Positions 19,719 through 30,491 of a DNA stretch of 64,000 nt are shown here, piece by piece. The stretch is from Pseudomonas neustonica (GTDB taxonomy: Bacteria > Pseudomonadota > Gammaproteobacteria > Pseudomonadales > Pseudomonadaceae), in assembly GCF_003797945.1 (NCBI RefSeq), contig NZ_RKKU01000021.1:1-64000 (forward strand), written 5' to 3'. The position numbers and the translations under genes are program-made. The stretch's first letter is position 1, and each line of letters opens with the position of its first letter. The notes below the pieces were generated by a model, which was not told where the DNA came from, did not search any database, and saw nothing but the letters and a program-made list of their open reading frames with translations.

Positions 19719-21737
19719 TCAACCCAACCGGACCAGCTGATCACGTAGCTGCTGAATCTCATCCCGCAATTGGCCTGCAGACTCGAATTCTAGATCGCGG
19801 GCATATTGATACATCTTCTCTTCCAGGTGCTTGATCCGCTTGCCAATCTCCGCCGGCGTGCGCAACTCACTGGCTTTGTAGTCGGCAGCGTCTTCAGCCG
19901 CTTTCAGCTTTTTGCGACGATTCGATCGACTACCGGGCACCACAGCACCTTCAAGGATATCCGCAACACTCTTGGTTACACCCCTGGGCGTGATGCCATG
20001 TTCCTTATTAAAGGCGATCTGCTTTTCGCGGCGGCGATCGGTTTCGCCAATAGCTCGCTCCATTGAGCCCGTCATGCGATCAGCATAAAGGATGGCCTTG
20101 CCGTTCAGGTTACGCGCAGCGCGACCGATGGTCTGAATCAATGAGCGCTCAGAACGCAAAAAGCCCTCTTTATCAGCATCCAGAATTGCCACGAGAGAAA
20201 CCTCAGGCATATCAAGACCTTCACGCAACAAGTTAATGCCAACCAACACATCAAAAGTACCAATCCTGAGGTCGCGAATGATCTCTACCCGCTCCACCGT
20301 ATCGATATCGGAATGCAGGTAACGTACTCGGACGCCGTGATCAGCCATGTAATCGGTCAGATCCTCGGCCATGCGCTTGGTCAGCACCGTAACCAATACC
20401 CGGTCACCCTGCTCTACCCGCAGACTGATCTCAGACAGCAGGTCGTCGACCTGAGTGGTTGCCGGCCGAACCTCAATCACTGGATCAACCAGGCCCGTGG
20501 GGCGCACCACCTGCTCGACCACGCGACCCGCATGATCTGCCTCGTAGGGCCCAGGCGTAGCAGACACGAAGATGGCCTGCGGCGATATCGCCTCCCACTC
20601 GTCAAAACGCATAGGACGGTTATCCAGTGCCGACGGCAGGCGAAAACCATAATTGACCAGGGTTTCCTTGCGCGAGCGATCGCCTTTGTACATAGCGCCG
20701 ACCTGCGGCACCGACACGTGCGACTCATCGATGATCAACAAGGCGTTCTCGGGCAAGTAGTCAAACAGCGTCGGCGGCGCGCCGCCCTGCTCTCTACCCG
20801 ACAAATAGCGCGAGTAGTTTTCAATGCCGTTGCAGTAGCCAAGCTCCATGATCATCTCGAGATCAAAGCGCGTGCGCTGCTCAAGGCGCTGCATTTCCAC
20901 CAGCTTATTCTCCGCCTTGAGCACCTCAAGGCGCTCAGCCAGCTCGACCTTGATCTTCTCTACGGCTTCAAGCAATGTCTCACGTGGCGTCACATAATGG
21001 CTTTTAGGATAGACAGTTACGCGCGGAACCTTACGTAAAACCTCACCTGTCAACGGATCAAAGAAACTGATGGTTTCCACGATATCGTCAAACAGCTCAA
21101 TGCGGATGGCCTCCAAATCCGACTCAGCGGGAAACACATCAATCACATCGCCCCGCACCCGATAGTTGGCGCGCGCCAACTCCATGTCGTTACGGGTGTA
21201 CTGCAACTCGGCCAACCGACGCAGCAAGGTACGCTGATCCAGGTGATCGCCACGGTCCACATGCAACACCATGCGCAAGTAGGATTTGGGATCGCCCAGA
21301 CCGTAAATCGCCGAGACGGTCGCGACTATGATGGCGTCGGGACGCTCCAACAAAGCCTTGGTGGCCGACAAGCGCATCTGCTCGATATGATCATTAACCG
21401 AGGCGTCTTTCTCAATAAAGGTATCTGAGGAAGGCACATAGGCTTCAGGCTGGTAGTAGTCGTAGTAGGAAACGAAGTACTCAACCGCGTTGTGCGGGAA
21501 GAACTCGCGAAATTCACCATAAAGCTGCGCTGCCAGGGTCTTGTTAGGCGCCATGATAATTGTAGGGCGCTGCATCTGCTGGATAACATTGGCAATGGTG
21601 AAGGTCTTGCCGGAACCGGTTACCCCCAGTAGCGTTTGATGTGAAAGCCCTGCCTCGAGCCCCTCCACCAACTGCTTGATAGCGGTAGGTTGATCACCGG
21701 CTGGCTCGAACCGGGTTTGCAGATTGAATTCAGTCAT
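19719..21737 (-). CDS. uvrB: UvrABC excision nuclease subunit B
   Basis: A 672-residue damage-verification helicase of nucleotide excision repair. Visible: [11 protein letters not shown], Walker [11 protein letters not shown] (about 38-47), the beta-hairpin [21 protein letters not shown] (about 91-111), DEXX-type LIIDESHVS (about 337), SAT motif [10 protein letters not shown] (about 378), QTIGRAARN motif VI, and the C-terminal UVR motif [23 protein letters not shown] that contacts UvrC. The ATG at 21737 begins [10 protein letters not shown]; an upstream in-frame GTG adds a non-homologous stretch. It is divergent from the aminotransferase gene. Confidence 0.97.
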   Translation of the reverse strand: MTEFNLQTRFEPAGDQPTAIKQLVEGLEAGLSHQTLLGVTGSGKTFTIANVIQQMQRPTIIMAPNKTLAAQLYGEFREFFPHNAVEYFVSYYDYYQPEAYVPSSDTFIEKDASVNDHIEQMRLSATKALLERPDAIIVATVSAIYGLGDPKSYLRMVLHVDRGDHLDQRTLLRRLAELQYTRNDMELARANYRVRGDVIDVFPAESDLEAIRIELFDDIVETISFFDPLTGEVLRKVPRVTVYPKSHYVTPRETLLEAVEKIKVELAERLEVLKAENKLVEMQRLEQRTRFDLEMIMELGYCNGIENYSRYLSGREQGGAPPTLFDYLPENALLIIDESHVSVPQVGAMYKGDRSRKETLVNYGFRLPSALDNRPMRFDEWEAISPQAIFVSATPGPYEADHAGRVVEQVVRPTGLVDPVIEVRPATTQVDDLLSEISLRVEQGDRVLVTVLTKRMAEDLTDYMADHGVRVRYLHSDIDTVERVEIIRDLRIGTFDVLVGINLLREGLDMPEVSLVAILDADKEGFLRSERSLIQTIGRAARNLNGKAILYADRMTGSMERAIGETDRRREKQIAFNKEHGITPRGVTKSVADILEGAVVPGSRSNRRKKLKAAEDAADYKASELRTPAEIGKRIKHLEEKMYQYARDLEFESAGQLRDEIQQLRDQLVRLG

Positions 21738-21853
21738 CGACGGACGTACTCCGTGGTTCTGCGACAAACCCCCATCATAACGCACAAGACGCCCTGTCCG
21801 CCTGCAGCAACGTTAACAGGCCGATTAACTCGCAACCTCGCTTGGAAACCCGA

Positions 21854-21882
21854 TTGGAGTTCTGCAATCACTTCTCTATAAT
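21854..21882 (+). promoter_or_regulatory. Sigma-70 type promoter candidate for the aminotransferase
   Basis: A perfect TATAAT (21877-21882) lies 17 bp after TTGGAG (21854-21859), a poor -35 match. It would give a leader of about 200 nt before the ATG at 22088. Confidence 0.45.
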
Positions 21883-21958
21883 GAACGGCCGCTCGCTTGC
21901 TGCTGAAAAGCACTGGCGAGACAGCCAAGACCAGGCAAAAATTGCCGAACAAGCAAAG

Positions 21959-21973
21959 TTTACGTAGTGTAAA
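21959..21973. promoter_or_regulatory. TTTAC-N5-GTAAA inverted repeat in the aminotransferase leader
   Basis: Perfect 5-bp arms around GTAGT, about 115 bp before the start codon. It superficially recalls TyrR/PhhR half-sites but in the opposite order, so no regulator can be assigned. Confidence 0.25.
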
Positions 21974-22087
21974 TACGCATTGTTTGGCGACTTTTAACGC
22001 CGCCTTGGCAACGCAGCCACGTTTCACTAGTCTGCGCAAGGCATAGCCCGACACCTTCCATTCACCTGTATCGAGTTAGCCCATATC

Positions 22088-23290
22088 ATGAGTGTGTTTT
22101 CCCCGGTTGAACTGGCCCCGCGTGATCCCATCCTTGGTTTGAATGAAGCCTTTGGCGCTGATACCCGTGCTGACAAGGTCAATCTTGGGGTCGGGGTTTA
22201 CTGCAATGAGAATGGCAAGGTGCCGCTACTGCGCGCCGTGCAGCAAGCCGAAGAAGCGCGTGTTGCCGAACATGCTGCCCGAGCCTATCTGCCCATCGAT
22301 GGCCTTGCTTCCTACGATCTGGCTGTGCAGAAGCTGCTGTTTGGTAGTGACGCTGCGCTACTGGAGTCCGGCCGCCTGATCACCGCCCAATCCCTCGGCG
22401 GCACTGGCGCGCTGAAGCTGGGTGCCGATTTTCTCTACCGTCAGACCAACAAGCGCATGGTTGCCATCAGCAACCCAAGCTGGGAAAACCACCGCTCACT
22501 GTTTGAGGCAGCGGGCTACGAGGTAGTCGACTACCCCTACTACGATCCAGCCACCCACGGCCTGGACCTCGACGGCATGCTGGCTGGCCTGGAAGCCCTA
22601 CCGGAAGGTACCGTCGTTGTACTGCATGCCTGCTGCCACAACCCTACCGGGGTAGACCTGGGACTGGCCGACTGGGCCAAGGTGATCGATGTAGTCTCTC
22701 GCCGTAAGCACGTGCCGTTCCTGGATATCGCCTATCAGGGTTTTGGCGAAAACCTGGAAGATGATGCGTTTGCGGTACGCCTGTTTGCTGAATCGGGTCT
22801 GGCGTTCCTGGTTGCCAGCTCCTTCTCCAAGTCGTTCTCGCTCTACGGCGAACGCGTGGGCGCACTCACACTGGTGACCGCCGATCAGACAGAGACCGCA
22901 CCGGTACTTTCGCAACTCAAGCGCGTGATCCGCACCAACTACTCCAACCCGCCGACCCATGGCGCCAAGGTCGTTGCAGCTGTTCTTAATTCACCTGAGC
23001 TATATCAGCTATGGGAAGAAGAGCTGGCAGAGATGCGCGACCGCATTCGCGACATGCGCAGCGCCTTGGTCGCCAAGCTACAAGCCGCTGGCGTACAGAC
23101 CGATGTCAGCTTCATCCAACATCAGCGCGGCATGTTTTCCTACTCGGGCCTGACTAAAGAACAGGTTGCTCGCCTGGCTGATGAGTTTGGCATCTACGCC
23201 GTGGGCAGTGGGCGCATCTGCGTCGCCGCGTTGAATACCAGCAACATTGATGCGGTAGCCAATGCCATGGCCGCCGTGCTCAAGGGCTGA
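22088..23290 (+). CDS. Aromatic amino acid aminotransferase (aspartate aminotransferase family I)
   Basis: A 400-residue PLP enzyme of class I. Landmarks: VNLGVGVYCNENGKVPLL (about 32-49), SLGGTGALKLGADFL (about 105), SNPSWENH (about 129), the CCHNPTGVDL motif (about 182) and the PLP lysine in SSFSKSFSLYGERVGAL near 245-261. It swaps amino groups between Tyr/Phe or Asp and 2-oxoglutarate; exact preference cannot be read from sequence. An equivalent gene lies beside uvrB in Pseudomonas aeruginosa. It is monocistronic, followed by tRNA-Asn. Confidence 0.92.
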   Translation: MSVFSPVELAPRDPILGLNEAFGADTRADKVNLGVGVYCNENGKVPLLRAVQQAEEARVAEHAARAYLPIDGLASYDLAVQKLLFGSDAALLESGRLITAQSLGGTGALKLGADFLYRQTNKRMVAISNPSWENHRSLFEAAGYEVVDYPYYDPATHGLDLDGMLAGLEALPEGTVVVLHACCHNPTGVDLGLADWAKVIDVVSRRKHVPFLDIAYQGFGENLEDDAFAVRLFAESGLAFLVASSFSKSFSLYGERVGALTLVTADQTETAPVLSQLKRVIRTNYSNPPTHGAKVVAAVLNSPELYQLWEEELAEMRDRIRDMRSALVAKLQAAGVQTDVSFIQHQRGMFSYSGLTKEQVARLADEFGIYAVGSGRICVAALNTSNIDAVANAMAAVLKG

Positions 23291-23329
23291 TCACAACGCT
23301 AAAGTGCATCACAATAAGGCTTCAAGACG

Positions 23330-23357
23330 TTGACTTTAATCACTATTTTGATAAAGT
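23330..23357 (+). promoter_or_regulatory. Promoter candidate for tRNA-Asn
   Basis: TTGACT (23330-23335) and TAAAGT (23352-23357) are spaced 16 bp, which places the transcript start just before the tRNA 5' end at 23371. A GC-rich discriminator (GCGCAGCG) follows, as expected for stable RNA promoters. Confidence 0.55.
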
Positions 23358-23370
23358 GCGCAGCGTCCGA

Positions 23371-23446
23371 TCCGCGATAGCTCAGTTGGTAGAGCAAATG
23401 ACTGTTAATCATTGGGTCCCAGGTTCGAGTCCTGGTCGCGGAGCCA
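23371..23446 (+). tRNA. tRNA-Asn (anticodon GTT)
   Basis: A 76-nt cloverleaf with acceptor TCCGCGA/TCGCGGA, D-arm AGCTCAGTTGGTAGAGC, anticodon loop CTGTTAA (GTT), TTCGAGT T-loop and encoded GCCA end. It reads AAC/AAU. Confidence 0.97.
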
Positions 23447-23451
23447 AATTG

Positions 23452-23478
23452 AAAAAACCCGGTTAATCCGGGTTTTTT
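23452..23478. terminator. Bidirectional terminator between tRNA-Asn and ydfG
   Basis: AAAAAACCCGG and CCGGGTTTTTT pair perfectly around TTAAT, with T-runs on both strands. It serves tRNA-Asn on the plus strand and the ydfG operon on the minus strand. Confidence 0.92.
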
Positions 23479-23497
23479 AATGTCTGCTATTTATGCC

Positions 23498-24295
<798 letters not shown>

Positions 24296-24317
24296 TCAGT
24301 AAGTAGCGGATGCCGCC

Positions 24318-25247
24318 TCAGCGGCGCTCCTCGCGAATAAAGGGCTCGCCCAAGGCGCCCGGCTGGCTGCTGTTATCACGACTGACAATAGCCACCCAGA
24401 TCATCACCCCAAGGGTGACCGCATACGGGGTCATAAAGACGAAATACTGCGGCAGACGAATGCCCGAGGCCGCCATCTGAGGAATCAAGGCTTCAATACA
24501 ACCAAAGAGCACCGCACCGGCTAATGCCTTCCAGGGTGACCAGCGCGCAAAGATAATCAGCGCCACGGCGATCCAACCGCGACCACCGACCATATCGGCG
24601 ATCCACATTTTGGTGCTTAACACCGAGATGTAGGCACCCGCCAGGCCGATCAGCGCCGAGCCAGCGGCAATCGCGGCGCAGCGGTAAGCCAACACCGGAA
24701 TACCGGCGGCATCCGCTGCTTGCGGGTTCTCACCCACCGCCCGCATGCGCAGACCCAGCACCGTGCGATTCAGCACCAGCACGACCAACAGAAAGATGAT
24801 GGGGGTTAAATAGACCACCGGATTCTGGATAAACAGCTTGCCTACCACCGGCAACTCCGACAGCGGCCACAATGGCTGTGCGTGCAGGCCCGGTACCGGT
24901 TTGTTGGTCCAGTTCATCAGCGTACCCAGCAACCCGGTCAGCCCCTGACAGAAAAACACCAGCGCCAGCCCGGCAATCACCTGGTTGATACGCATGACCA
25001 GTACCATGAGCGCGAACAACTGCGAGACCACCGCAGCCGCTATCATGGCGATGATCAAGGCCCAGAAGGTAGAGCCACTGGTCATCAGCGACGCACCGAT
25101 ACCTGACAAGGCGCCCACCAGCATCAAGCCCTCTGCGCCCAGCGCCAAGACGCCTGTGCGCTCGATAATGATCAAGCCCAATGCCGCCAGCGCGAAGGGC
25201 ACGGCGAAGTCGGGGATATTGCCAATCCAGCTTGCAATCATATTCAT
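24318..25247 (-). CDS. ABC transporter permease (BMP/nucleoside-type, second subunit)
   Basis: A 309-residue membrane protein with about eight hydrophobic helices and the BPD_transp_2 features AALGLIIIERTGVLALGAEGLMLVGAL (about 21-47) and GENPQAADAAGIPVLAYRC (about 177), seen in YufQ/NupC-type and branched-chain amino-acid permeases. It should form a heterodimeric channel with the next-upstream permease. Its ATG overlaps the stop of that gene (ATGA). Likely substrate: nucleosides or bases, by family and context. Confidence 0.88.
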   Translation of the reverse strand: MNMIASWIGNIPDFAVPFALAALGLIIIERTGVLALGAEGLMLVGALSGIGASLMTSGSTFWALIIAMIAAAVVSQLFALMVLVMRINQVIAGLALVFFCQGLTGLLGTLMNWTNKPVPGLHAQPLWPLSELPVVGKLFIQNPVVYLTPIIFLLVVLVLNRTVLGLRMRAVGENPQAADAAGIPVLAYRCAAIAAGSALIGLAGAYISVLSTKMWIADMVGGRGWIAVALIIFARWSPWKALAGAVLFGCIEALIPQMAASGIRLPQYFVFMTPYAVTLGVMIWVAIVSRDNSSQPGALGEPFIREERR

Positions 25248-26341
25248 CAGCCCTGCCCTCCCTGTATACGGCGAATACGGTGACGAATGAAAAACTCGGA
25301 TGACGCGACACAGATCACCAGAATGGCCTGTATCAACTGCACCATAGAGAAGGGAATCTGATAGAACACCTGCAAGCTACGCCCGGCCACAAACAGGGTG
25401 GCGACCAGCAACGCGACAACGGTAGCCGCAATCGGTTGGTTGCGCGCCAGAAAGGCGATCAGGATGCCCGAGAAGCCATAACCTGCGTAGAACGAATGAG
25501 TTAAGCGGCCCTCTTGCCCCGCCGTCACCATGAATCCGGCAAGCCCAGCCAGGGCGCCTGACAGCAATACCGTGCCCAGAATCACTCGGCTGACCGGCAC
25601 ACCCACGGCGCGCGCCACACCGGGGCTGTTATCGACAAAGCGCAGATACAAACCTGCCCGCGATACGCCGGTAAACCAGAGTACAAAGAGGGCCACCAGC
25701 AAGGCCAGAACCACGGCCAGGCTCAGCCCGTCGAACAGCTCTGGCAAGCGTTCAAAAGCGCGGTACTGTGGTGAATAGGGGAAGTTGTCACGCGGGTCTT
25801 TCCAGCTGCCGTAGACCAGGTGCAGCAGGAAGTTCAGGGCGATGTAATTGAGCATCAGGGTCGAGATAATTTCGTTGACCTTGAGGTGCAGCTTCAACAG
25901 CACTGGCGCGAGCGCCCACAACAGGCCGCAAATCAGTGCCGACGCCATCATCAGCGGCAAGCGCAGCGACGGCGGTCCGATCTCGAATAAAGAGATGGCC
26001 GTGGCGCCAATTGCGCCCCAGATCATCTGCCCTTCAAGCCCCAGGTTCCAGAACCGGGCGCGGAACGCCAGGCAGCCTGCCAGCCCAACCATGATCAGCG
26101 GCGCCGCCTGAAACAGCACCGCCCGCAGGCTCTGGCTATCAAACAGGGTAAGAATCACAAACTCGTTGAGCAGCTCGCCAGCTGGAACCCCGGCAGCTAC
26201 CAGAATCCCTGCCGATATCAGCAGACCAACTACCAATGCCAGCGCGATGACCACAGCCTGCCAGTACCAGGCCATTTGCTGACGGACTTCCAGCGTATAA
26301 CGCCGTGCCAGCAAGGGTTGAAAGTTCGTTGCATCAAACAT
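25247..26341 (-). CDS. ABC transporter permease (BMP/nucleoside-type, first subunit)
   Basis: A 364-residue membrane protein of the BPD_transp_2 family (YufP-like). It has a leading transmembrane segment (about 27-52), RARFWNLGLEGQMIWGAIGA (about 94-113) and RAVGVPVSRVILGTVLLSGALAGLAGF (about 242). It overlaps the ATPase gene by 8 bp and the second permease by 4 bp, so the importer subunits are translationally coupled. Partner of the permease, ATPase and BMP binding protein around it. Confidence 0.88.
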   Translation of the reverse strand: MFDATNFQPLLARRYTLEVRQQMAWYWQAVVIALALVVGLLISAGILVAAGVPAGELLNEFVILTLFDSQSLRAVLFQAAPLIMVGLAGCLAFRARFWNLGLEGQMIWGAIGATAISLFEIGPPSLRLPLMMASALICGLLWALAPVLLKLHLKVNEIISTLMLNYIALNFLLHLVYGSWKDPRDNFPYSPQYRAFERLPELFDGLSLAVVLALLVALFVLWFTGVSRAGLYLRFVDNSPGVARAVGVPVSRVILGTVLLSGALAGLAGFMVTAGQEGRLTHSFYAGYGFSGILIAFLARNQPIAATVVALLVATLFVAGRSLQVFYQIPFSMVQLIQAILVICVASSEFFIRHRIRRIQGGQG

Positions 26342-27854
26342 GGTTCACCATGGCCTGCCCTATCGCCTGGCGGTCTGCCGGTTGGGCAAACTCGCCAATA
26401 ATACGTCCCGCCGACATCACACCAATGCGATCTGCCAGCGCCATTACTTCATCCAGGTCTTCGCTGATCAGCAACACCCCAGCACCTGCATCACGCGCAC
26501 TGCGTAGCCGCTCATGCACCGCCAACGTAGCGCGCACATCCAGGCCACGGCTGGGGCTATGCACAATGACCAATTGAGGTTGCCGGTTGAATTCGCGGGC
26601 GATCACCAGCTTCTGCGCATTGCCGCCCGACAAGAGTGCGGCTTTCTGCTGCAGCGAGCGTACGCCCTGCACATCAAATTCGCTGACGGCGGCTGCGGTA
26701 TCGGCGTCAATGCGGCCGCGACGCAGGAACCAGAAAGGGCCGTAGCGTCCACTGTGAATCTCGCCCATAGCGAAGTTGTCGCTGATCGATAACGGCGCCG
26801 CCAGCGCCGCGCTGTAGCGATCCGCGGGAATACAGGCGATGCCGAGTTCGCGCCGCCGGGCCGCGCTCAGCCCGCTCAGGTCACCCTCGCCAACCAGCGC
26901 CATGCTGCCGCTGACCGGTTCCGGTAACCCCATGAGAGCGTTGGCCAACTCGCTCTGACCGTTACCGCCGACACCGGCGATACCATAGATCTCACCGGCG
27001 CGCAGACTCAGGTTTACGCCACGCAATACCGGAGAATCAGGATCACTGGAGCGCAGATCGCTCACCTCGAGCTTTACCTCGCCGGCCGCGCGGCTGGCAG
27101 GGATCTGCGGTGGCGTTGGCGCATCGCCCACGGTGAGCTTGACCAGCTCGCCAACCGACACTGATTGCGGCTTGAGGCTGGCGACCGTGCGACCGCTGCG
27201 CATCACCGTCACTTGATCGGCGTAGCGCATGACGTCATTCATTTTGTGCGTCACCAGGATGACGGCAGCGCCCTCCTGATGAGCAAAATTGGTCACCGTG
27301 GTCAGCAGGTTCTCTGCTTCCGCATCGGTGAGTACTGCAGTAGGTTCATCCAGAATCAGAATACGAGCACCGGCCAACAGCACCTTGAGAATCTCAACGC
27401 GCTGCTGCTCGGCAACCGATAACTGATCAACCCGCGCAAAGGGATCAATGCTGAATCCCAGCTTGGCCGCCATGGCCTTGATGTCCTCGGCGGTTTGCTG
27501 CAAGCGTTTGCGGTAACCGAGGGCCTGCTCCGTGCGCAAGCCCAGCAGTATGTTCTCCACTACGGTGAAGGGTTTGACCAGCTTGAAGTGCTGATGCACC
27601 ATCCCGATGCCCTGGTTTGCTGCATCCAGTGGCCCTTTGAGGCGCACCAGGTTGTCGTCAATGAACAGCGATCCGGTTTCCGGTGCATAGAGCCCAGCGG
27701 CAATGTTCATCAATGACGACTTGCCTGCGCCATTCTCACCCAACAGGGCATGGACTTCGCCCCAGCAGGCAGTAAAGGATGCCTCGGAAAGGGCCTTGAA
27801 GCCGTCAAAGGATTTGCTGACGGCATCGAGTTGGATCGCGTTCGTATGACTCAT
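26334..27854 (-). CDS. ABC transporter ATP-binding protein (two NBDs; BMP/nucleoside importer)
   Basis: A 506-residue double ATPase typical of BMP-type and sugar importers. NBD1: Walker A GENGAGKSSL (about 39-48), signature LSVAEQQRVEILKVL, Walker B ILILDEPTAVL. NBD2: GVGGNGQSEL in place of a canonical Walker A, signature LLSGGNAQKLVIAREF and a degenerate Walker B LVIVHSPSRGLD with His for Asp/Glu. Such asymmetry is normal for this family. The ATG at 27854 overlaps the binding-protein stop (ATGA); an earlier in-frame start is non-homologous. Powers uptake of a nucleoside-like compound. Confidence 0.92.
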   Translation of the reverse strand: MSHTNAIQLDAVSKSFDGFKALSEASFTACWGEVHALLGENGAGKSSLMNIAAGLYAPETGSLFIDDNLVRLKGPLDAANQGIGMVHQHFKLVKPFTVVENILLGLRTEQALGYRKRLQQTAEDIKAMAAKLGFSIDPFARVDQLSVAEQQRVEILKVLLAGARILILDEPTAVLTDAEAENLLTTVTNFAHQEGAAVILVTHKMNDVMRYADQVTVMRSGRTVASLKPQSVSVGELVKLTVGDAPTPPQIPASRAAGEVKLEVSDLRSSDPDSPVLRGVNLSLRAGEIYGIAGVGGNGQSELANALMGLPEPVSGSMALVGEGDLSGLSAARRRELGIACIPADRYSAALAAPLSISDNFAMGEIHSGRYGPFWFLRRGRIDADTAAAVSEFDVQGVRSLQQKAALLSGGNAQKLVIAREFNRQPQLVIVHSPSRGLDVRATLAVHERLRSARDAGAGVLLISEDLDEVMALADRIGVMSAGRIIGEFAQPADRQAIGQAMVNHV

Positions 27855-28942
27855 TGCTGGGTAACCACTCCCTTGACGAACCAATCCATCGACCACAGTT
27901 GGCCGTCATCCAGGCTCTCTCCCTCTGCCGCTTTGACGTTGCCGTCACGGTCGGAAATCGGGCCAGCGTAAATCAGCTTCTCACCCTTGAGCAGCTCGTC
28001 GCGCGCCGCCATGATCTCGGCCTTGTCTTCGTCGCTAACGGCCTTGCCACAGCAGGAAACGTCAGTACCGCCCTGCTCCATCGACAATAACGCGCCGTTC
28101 TCGGCAGGATGCCAGTTCCCCGCCATGATTTTCTTCAGCTCGGGAGCCAGAAAGCGATCCCACACCCAGACGGAAGAACACACGGTGGCTTCAGGGGCAA
28201 ACTCGCTCATATCGCGGTGGTGGCCGGTGCCATAAACACCACGCTCTTGCGCAACGATTTGCGGCGTTGGGCTATCAACATGCTGGCCAATAACATCTGC
28301 GCCCTGATCAATCAGAGCCGTAGCTGCGGCGCGTTCCTTGACCGGATCATTCCAGGCGCCGGTGTAAATAACCGTAACGGTCGCGTCGGGATTCATTTCC
28401 TGAGCGCCCATGGCGAAGGCGTTCACGGTCCAGTTAACCTGGCCAAAGGGGTTGGCCGCGACAAAACCCAGCTTGCCCGTTGGCGATGCTGCACCAGCCG
28501 CCATACCGCACAGGTACTGACTTTCATAGGTACGACCGTAGAAAGATTCCAGATTGTCGGAGTTGGTTGTGCCTGAGCCGTTCAGGAACGCCACATCGGG
28601 ATACTTGTCCGCCAACTCCTTGAAGGTATCGGAGTAACCAAAGGCAGTGCCGATGATGATGTTGGAGCCACGCTGAATAAGACGTTCAACTGTTGGTTTG
28701 ATGGCTGATGCTGTTTCCGGCACGCTCTCCACGTACTGAATCTTCTGATCAATATCGGTTTCCAGGCGTTGGCGCGCTTCATCAAAGGCCTGGGTCCAGC
28801 CACCGTCATTGCGTGGGCTGATATAAAGCATGGCGATTTTCGCCGGCCCCTTGAGGGTAAAGCCGTCTTCTTCCGCCGAAGCAGAGTTCATCAGGCCGCA
28901 CGCGGCCAGAGCACACAAGGTGCCCGTGAGCAGTTTTTTCAT
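27851..28942 (-). CDS. BMP-family substrate-binding protein of the ABC importer
   Basis: About 363 residues. A signal sequence MKKLLTGTLCALAAC with a lipobox-like LAAC is followed by ASA-E, so either lipoprotein or periplasmic export is possible. The mature protein has the BMP/PnrA pattern: KIAMLYISPRNDGGWTQAFDEAR near 37-59, IGTAFGYSD, FLNGSGTTNSDN and NPFGQVNWTVNAFAMGAQ. Related proteins bind purine nucleosides. The ATG at 28942 has AAGGA 9 bp upstream; the longer reading adds non-homologous residues. Its place between an Fe(II) oxygenase and a rut-type regulatory region suggests a pyrimidine or purine substrate here. Confidence 0.9.
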   Translation of the reverse strand: MKKLLTGTLCALAACGLMNSASAEEDGFTLKGPAKIAMLYISPRNDGGWTQAFDEARQRLETDIDQKIQYVESVPETASAIKPTVERLIQRGSNIIIGTAFGYSDTFKELADKYPDVAFLNGSGTTNSDNLESFYGRTYESQYLCGMAAGAASPTGKLGFVAANPFGQVNWTVNAFAMGAQEMNPDATVTVIYTGAWNDPVKERAAATALIDQGADVIGQHVDSPTPQIVAQERGVYGTGHHRDMSEFAPEATVCSSVWVWDRFLAPELKKIMAGNWHPAENGALLSMEQGGTDVSCCGKAVSDEDKAEIMAARDELLKGEKLIYAGPISDRDGNVKAAEGESLDDGQLWSMDWFVKGVVTQQ

Positions 28943-28985
28943 TGCCAAAATCCTTCTTGCGGTGGGTAATCTGAATAAACAGGGG

Positions 28986-29372
28986 TTAAAGCATGTGGTT
29001 GATCCGGAAAACATTACCTTCCGGGTCGATCAGAACGGCCTGATACCAGTTGTAATAAGTGGTATAGGGCGACTTGATCAGAGTAGCGCCGTGCTCGCAG
29101 GCGATCGGTACCATTCGGTCCACGTCATCGGGGCTGTCGACATCGATATTCAACAGGAACTTGCAGCCGCTGGTTTCTGCATACTCGGTAAGGTGCAGCA
29201 GGTCATAAGCGTCGGGCGCATTAAAACCGATGCAGCAGGTACCAGCGTCAAGACCGCGAAAAATCGGTGAGCGAATAGCCTCGACTTCCGGGAAGCCGAA
29301 CACGCGCTGATAGAAACCGCTCAACGCGTCGATATCGCGAGCAAAGACGTTTACATAAGAAAGTTTGCTCAT
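28986..29372 (-). CDS. VOC/glyoxalase-superfamily protein
   Basis: A 128-residue single VOC module (MSKLSYVNVFARDIDALSGFYQRVFGFPEV at the start, ending VLIDPEGNVFRINHML). Such proteins form dimers with metal-centred active sites in dioxygenases, lyases and isomerases, or act in binding and resistance. The ATG at 29372 is 1 bp after the oxygenase stop, so the two are co-translated and may act on the same compound. An earlier in-frame start overlapping the oxygenase is rejected. Exact reaction unknown. Confidence 0.85.
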   Translation of the reverse strand: MSKLSYVNVFARDIDALSGFYQRVFGFPEVEAIRSPIFRGLDAGTCCIGFNAPDAYDLLHLTEYAETSGCKFLLNIDVDSPDDVDRMVPIACEHGATLIKSPYTTYYNWYQAVLIDPEGNVFRINHML

Positions 29373-29373
29373 A

Positions 29374-30381
29374 TCAGGCCACCTTGCTCCCGCCAAAAGT
29401 CGTCTGACGGACAAACTTGGATTGCAGATGATCACCCGAGCTAACCGGTGCGTAGCGTGGTGTCTCGCCTTCTGGCAAACAGCTCGGCAAACACTCAACC
29501 ATCACGTCGTAGTTGGGTTGATGGAAGAACACCAGCGACTGCCGCTGCTGCTCGCCTTCTACGTCTTCCGGCGGGTTCACCACGCGGTGCAGGGTCGAGA
29601 TCCACTGGTCGTTGGTCCACTGCATCATCAGGTCACCAATATTGACCACGAAACCGTCTTCAACGTAGGGCACATCGACCCACTCGCCTTCGCGGTTGCA
29701 CACCTGCAGTCCGCCGAGGGCACCGTCGGGTTTAACGATGGTCAGGCTGCCGTAGTCGGTATGGGCACCAGCACGCAATTGGCCGTCCTCGATACCCTCT
29801 TTGAGATGCGGATAACGCAGGCTGCGAAACATGCTGATGTGGTTGTCGATCTTGTCGTCGAAGAAGGTTTCCGGCAGCGCCAGCGCCAGCGCAAAAATAC
29901 GCATCAGGCTTCGGGCCAGATCACCCATCGCCTCAAAGTACTCCGCGTAAGCTGCATCAAATCCGGGCAACGCCGTGGGCCAGACATTAGGCGCAAAGTG
30001 CGGACCCGCCTGTTCCTCTGAGTAATAAGGTTCATCTGGCACATTCAATGGTCCGATCGAAAAGGATTCTTTCAGGTCACCGGGCGCGGCTTCTTCCATG
30101 GAGTACGAGAGACTCTCTTCGGCCACTGCACTGTAACCGCGCACCATATCCGGGCGCGGCCTGTTTGCCTTGCGTTTTTCATCCATAGGCAAATCGAAGA
30201 ATTGGCTGGTTAATTTGCTGACGCGCTCAATCAACTCGGCGGGGATCTGATGCTGAGTAATAACCAGAAAACCAATATCACGACACGCTTGATTGACTGC
30301 TTTGGCCACAGCCGCCTTGCCCTCGGCGGTTCCGCTGAAATAGGGGCCAAGATCGATGATGGGAACATAGTGAAGCGTCAT
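29374..30381 (-). CDS. Isopenicillin-N-synthase-like Fe(II)/2-oxoglutarate oxygenase
   Basis: A 335-residue double-stranded beta-helix oxygenase. The N-terminal DIOX_N domain has VPIIDLGPYFSG and ACRDIGFLVITQHQI. The 2OG-Fe(II) core has the iron ligands HTD in RAGAHTDYGSLTIV (about 205-218) and the distal His in ISTLHRVVNP near 265, with the 2-oxoglutarate-binding Arg-x-Ser in QRQSLVFF. The same fold includes fungal thymine-7-hydroxylase. As first gene of an operon with a nucleoside-type importer and YdfG, controlled by sites shared with rut, a base- or nucleoside-oxidising role is plausible. Annotated homologues are usually unspecified. Confidence 0.85.
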   Translation of the reverse strand: MTLHYVPIIDLGPYFSGTAEGKAAVAKAVNQACRDIGFLVITQHQIPAELIERVSKLTSQFFDLPMDEKRKANRPRPDMVRGYSAVAEESLSYSMEEAAPGDLKESFSIGPLNVPDEPYYSEEQAGPHFAPNVWPTALPGFDAAYAEYFEAMGDLARSLMRIFALALALPETFFDDKIDNHISMFRSLRYPHLKEGIEDGQLRAGAHTDYGSLTIVKPDGALGGLQVCNREGEWVDVPYVEDGFVVNIGDLMMQWTNDQWISTLHRVVNPPEDVEGEQQRQSLVFFHQPNYDVMVECLPSCLPEGETPRYAPVSSGDHLQSKFVRQTTFGGSKVA

Positions 30382-30491
30382 ACGATTGCATCCTCCGACT
30401 AAAACTCAGGCGCCAGCTCAACCAGCTACCCGAACTGAAGAATCCGCAGACGAATCAAATCGCCCGCCGTTTCCGAACGAGGAAAACAATT

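Noticed and set aside
21959..21973. TyrR/PhhR box controlling the aminotransferase
   Set aside because: The half-sites are in the reverse order and spacing of a TyrR box (TGTAAA-N6-TTTACA), so I list only an unassigned repeat.
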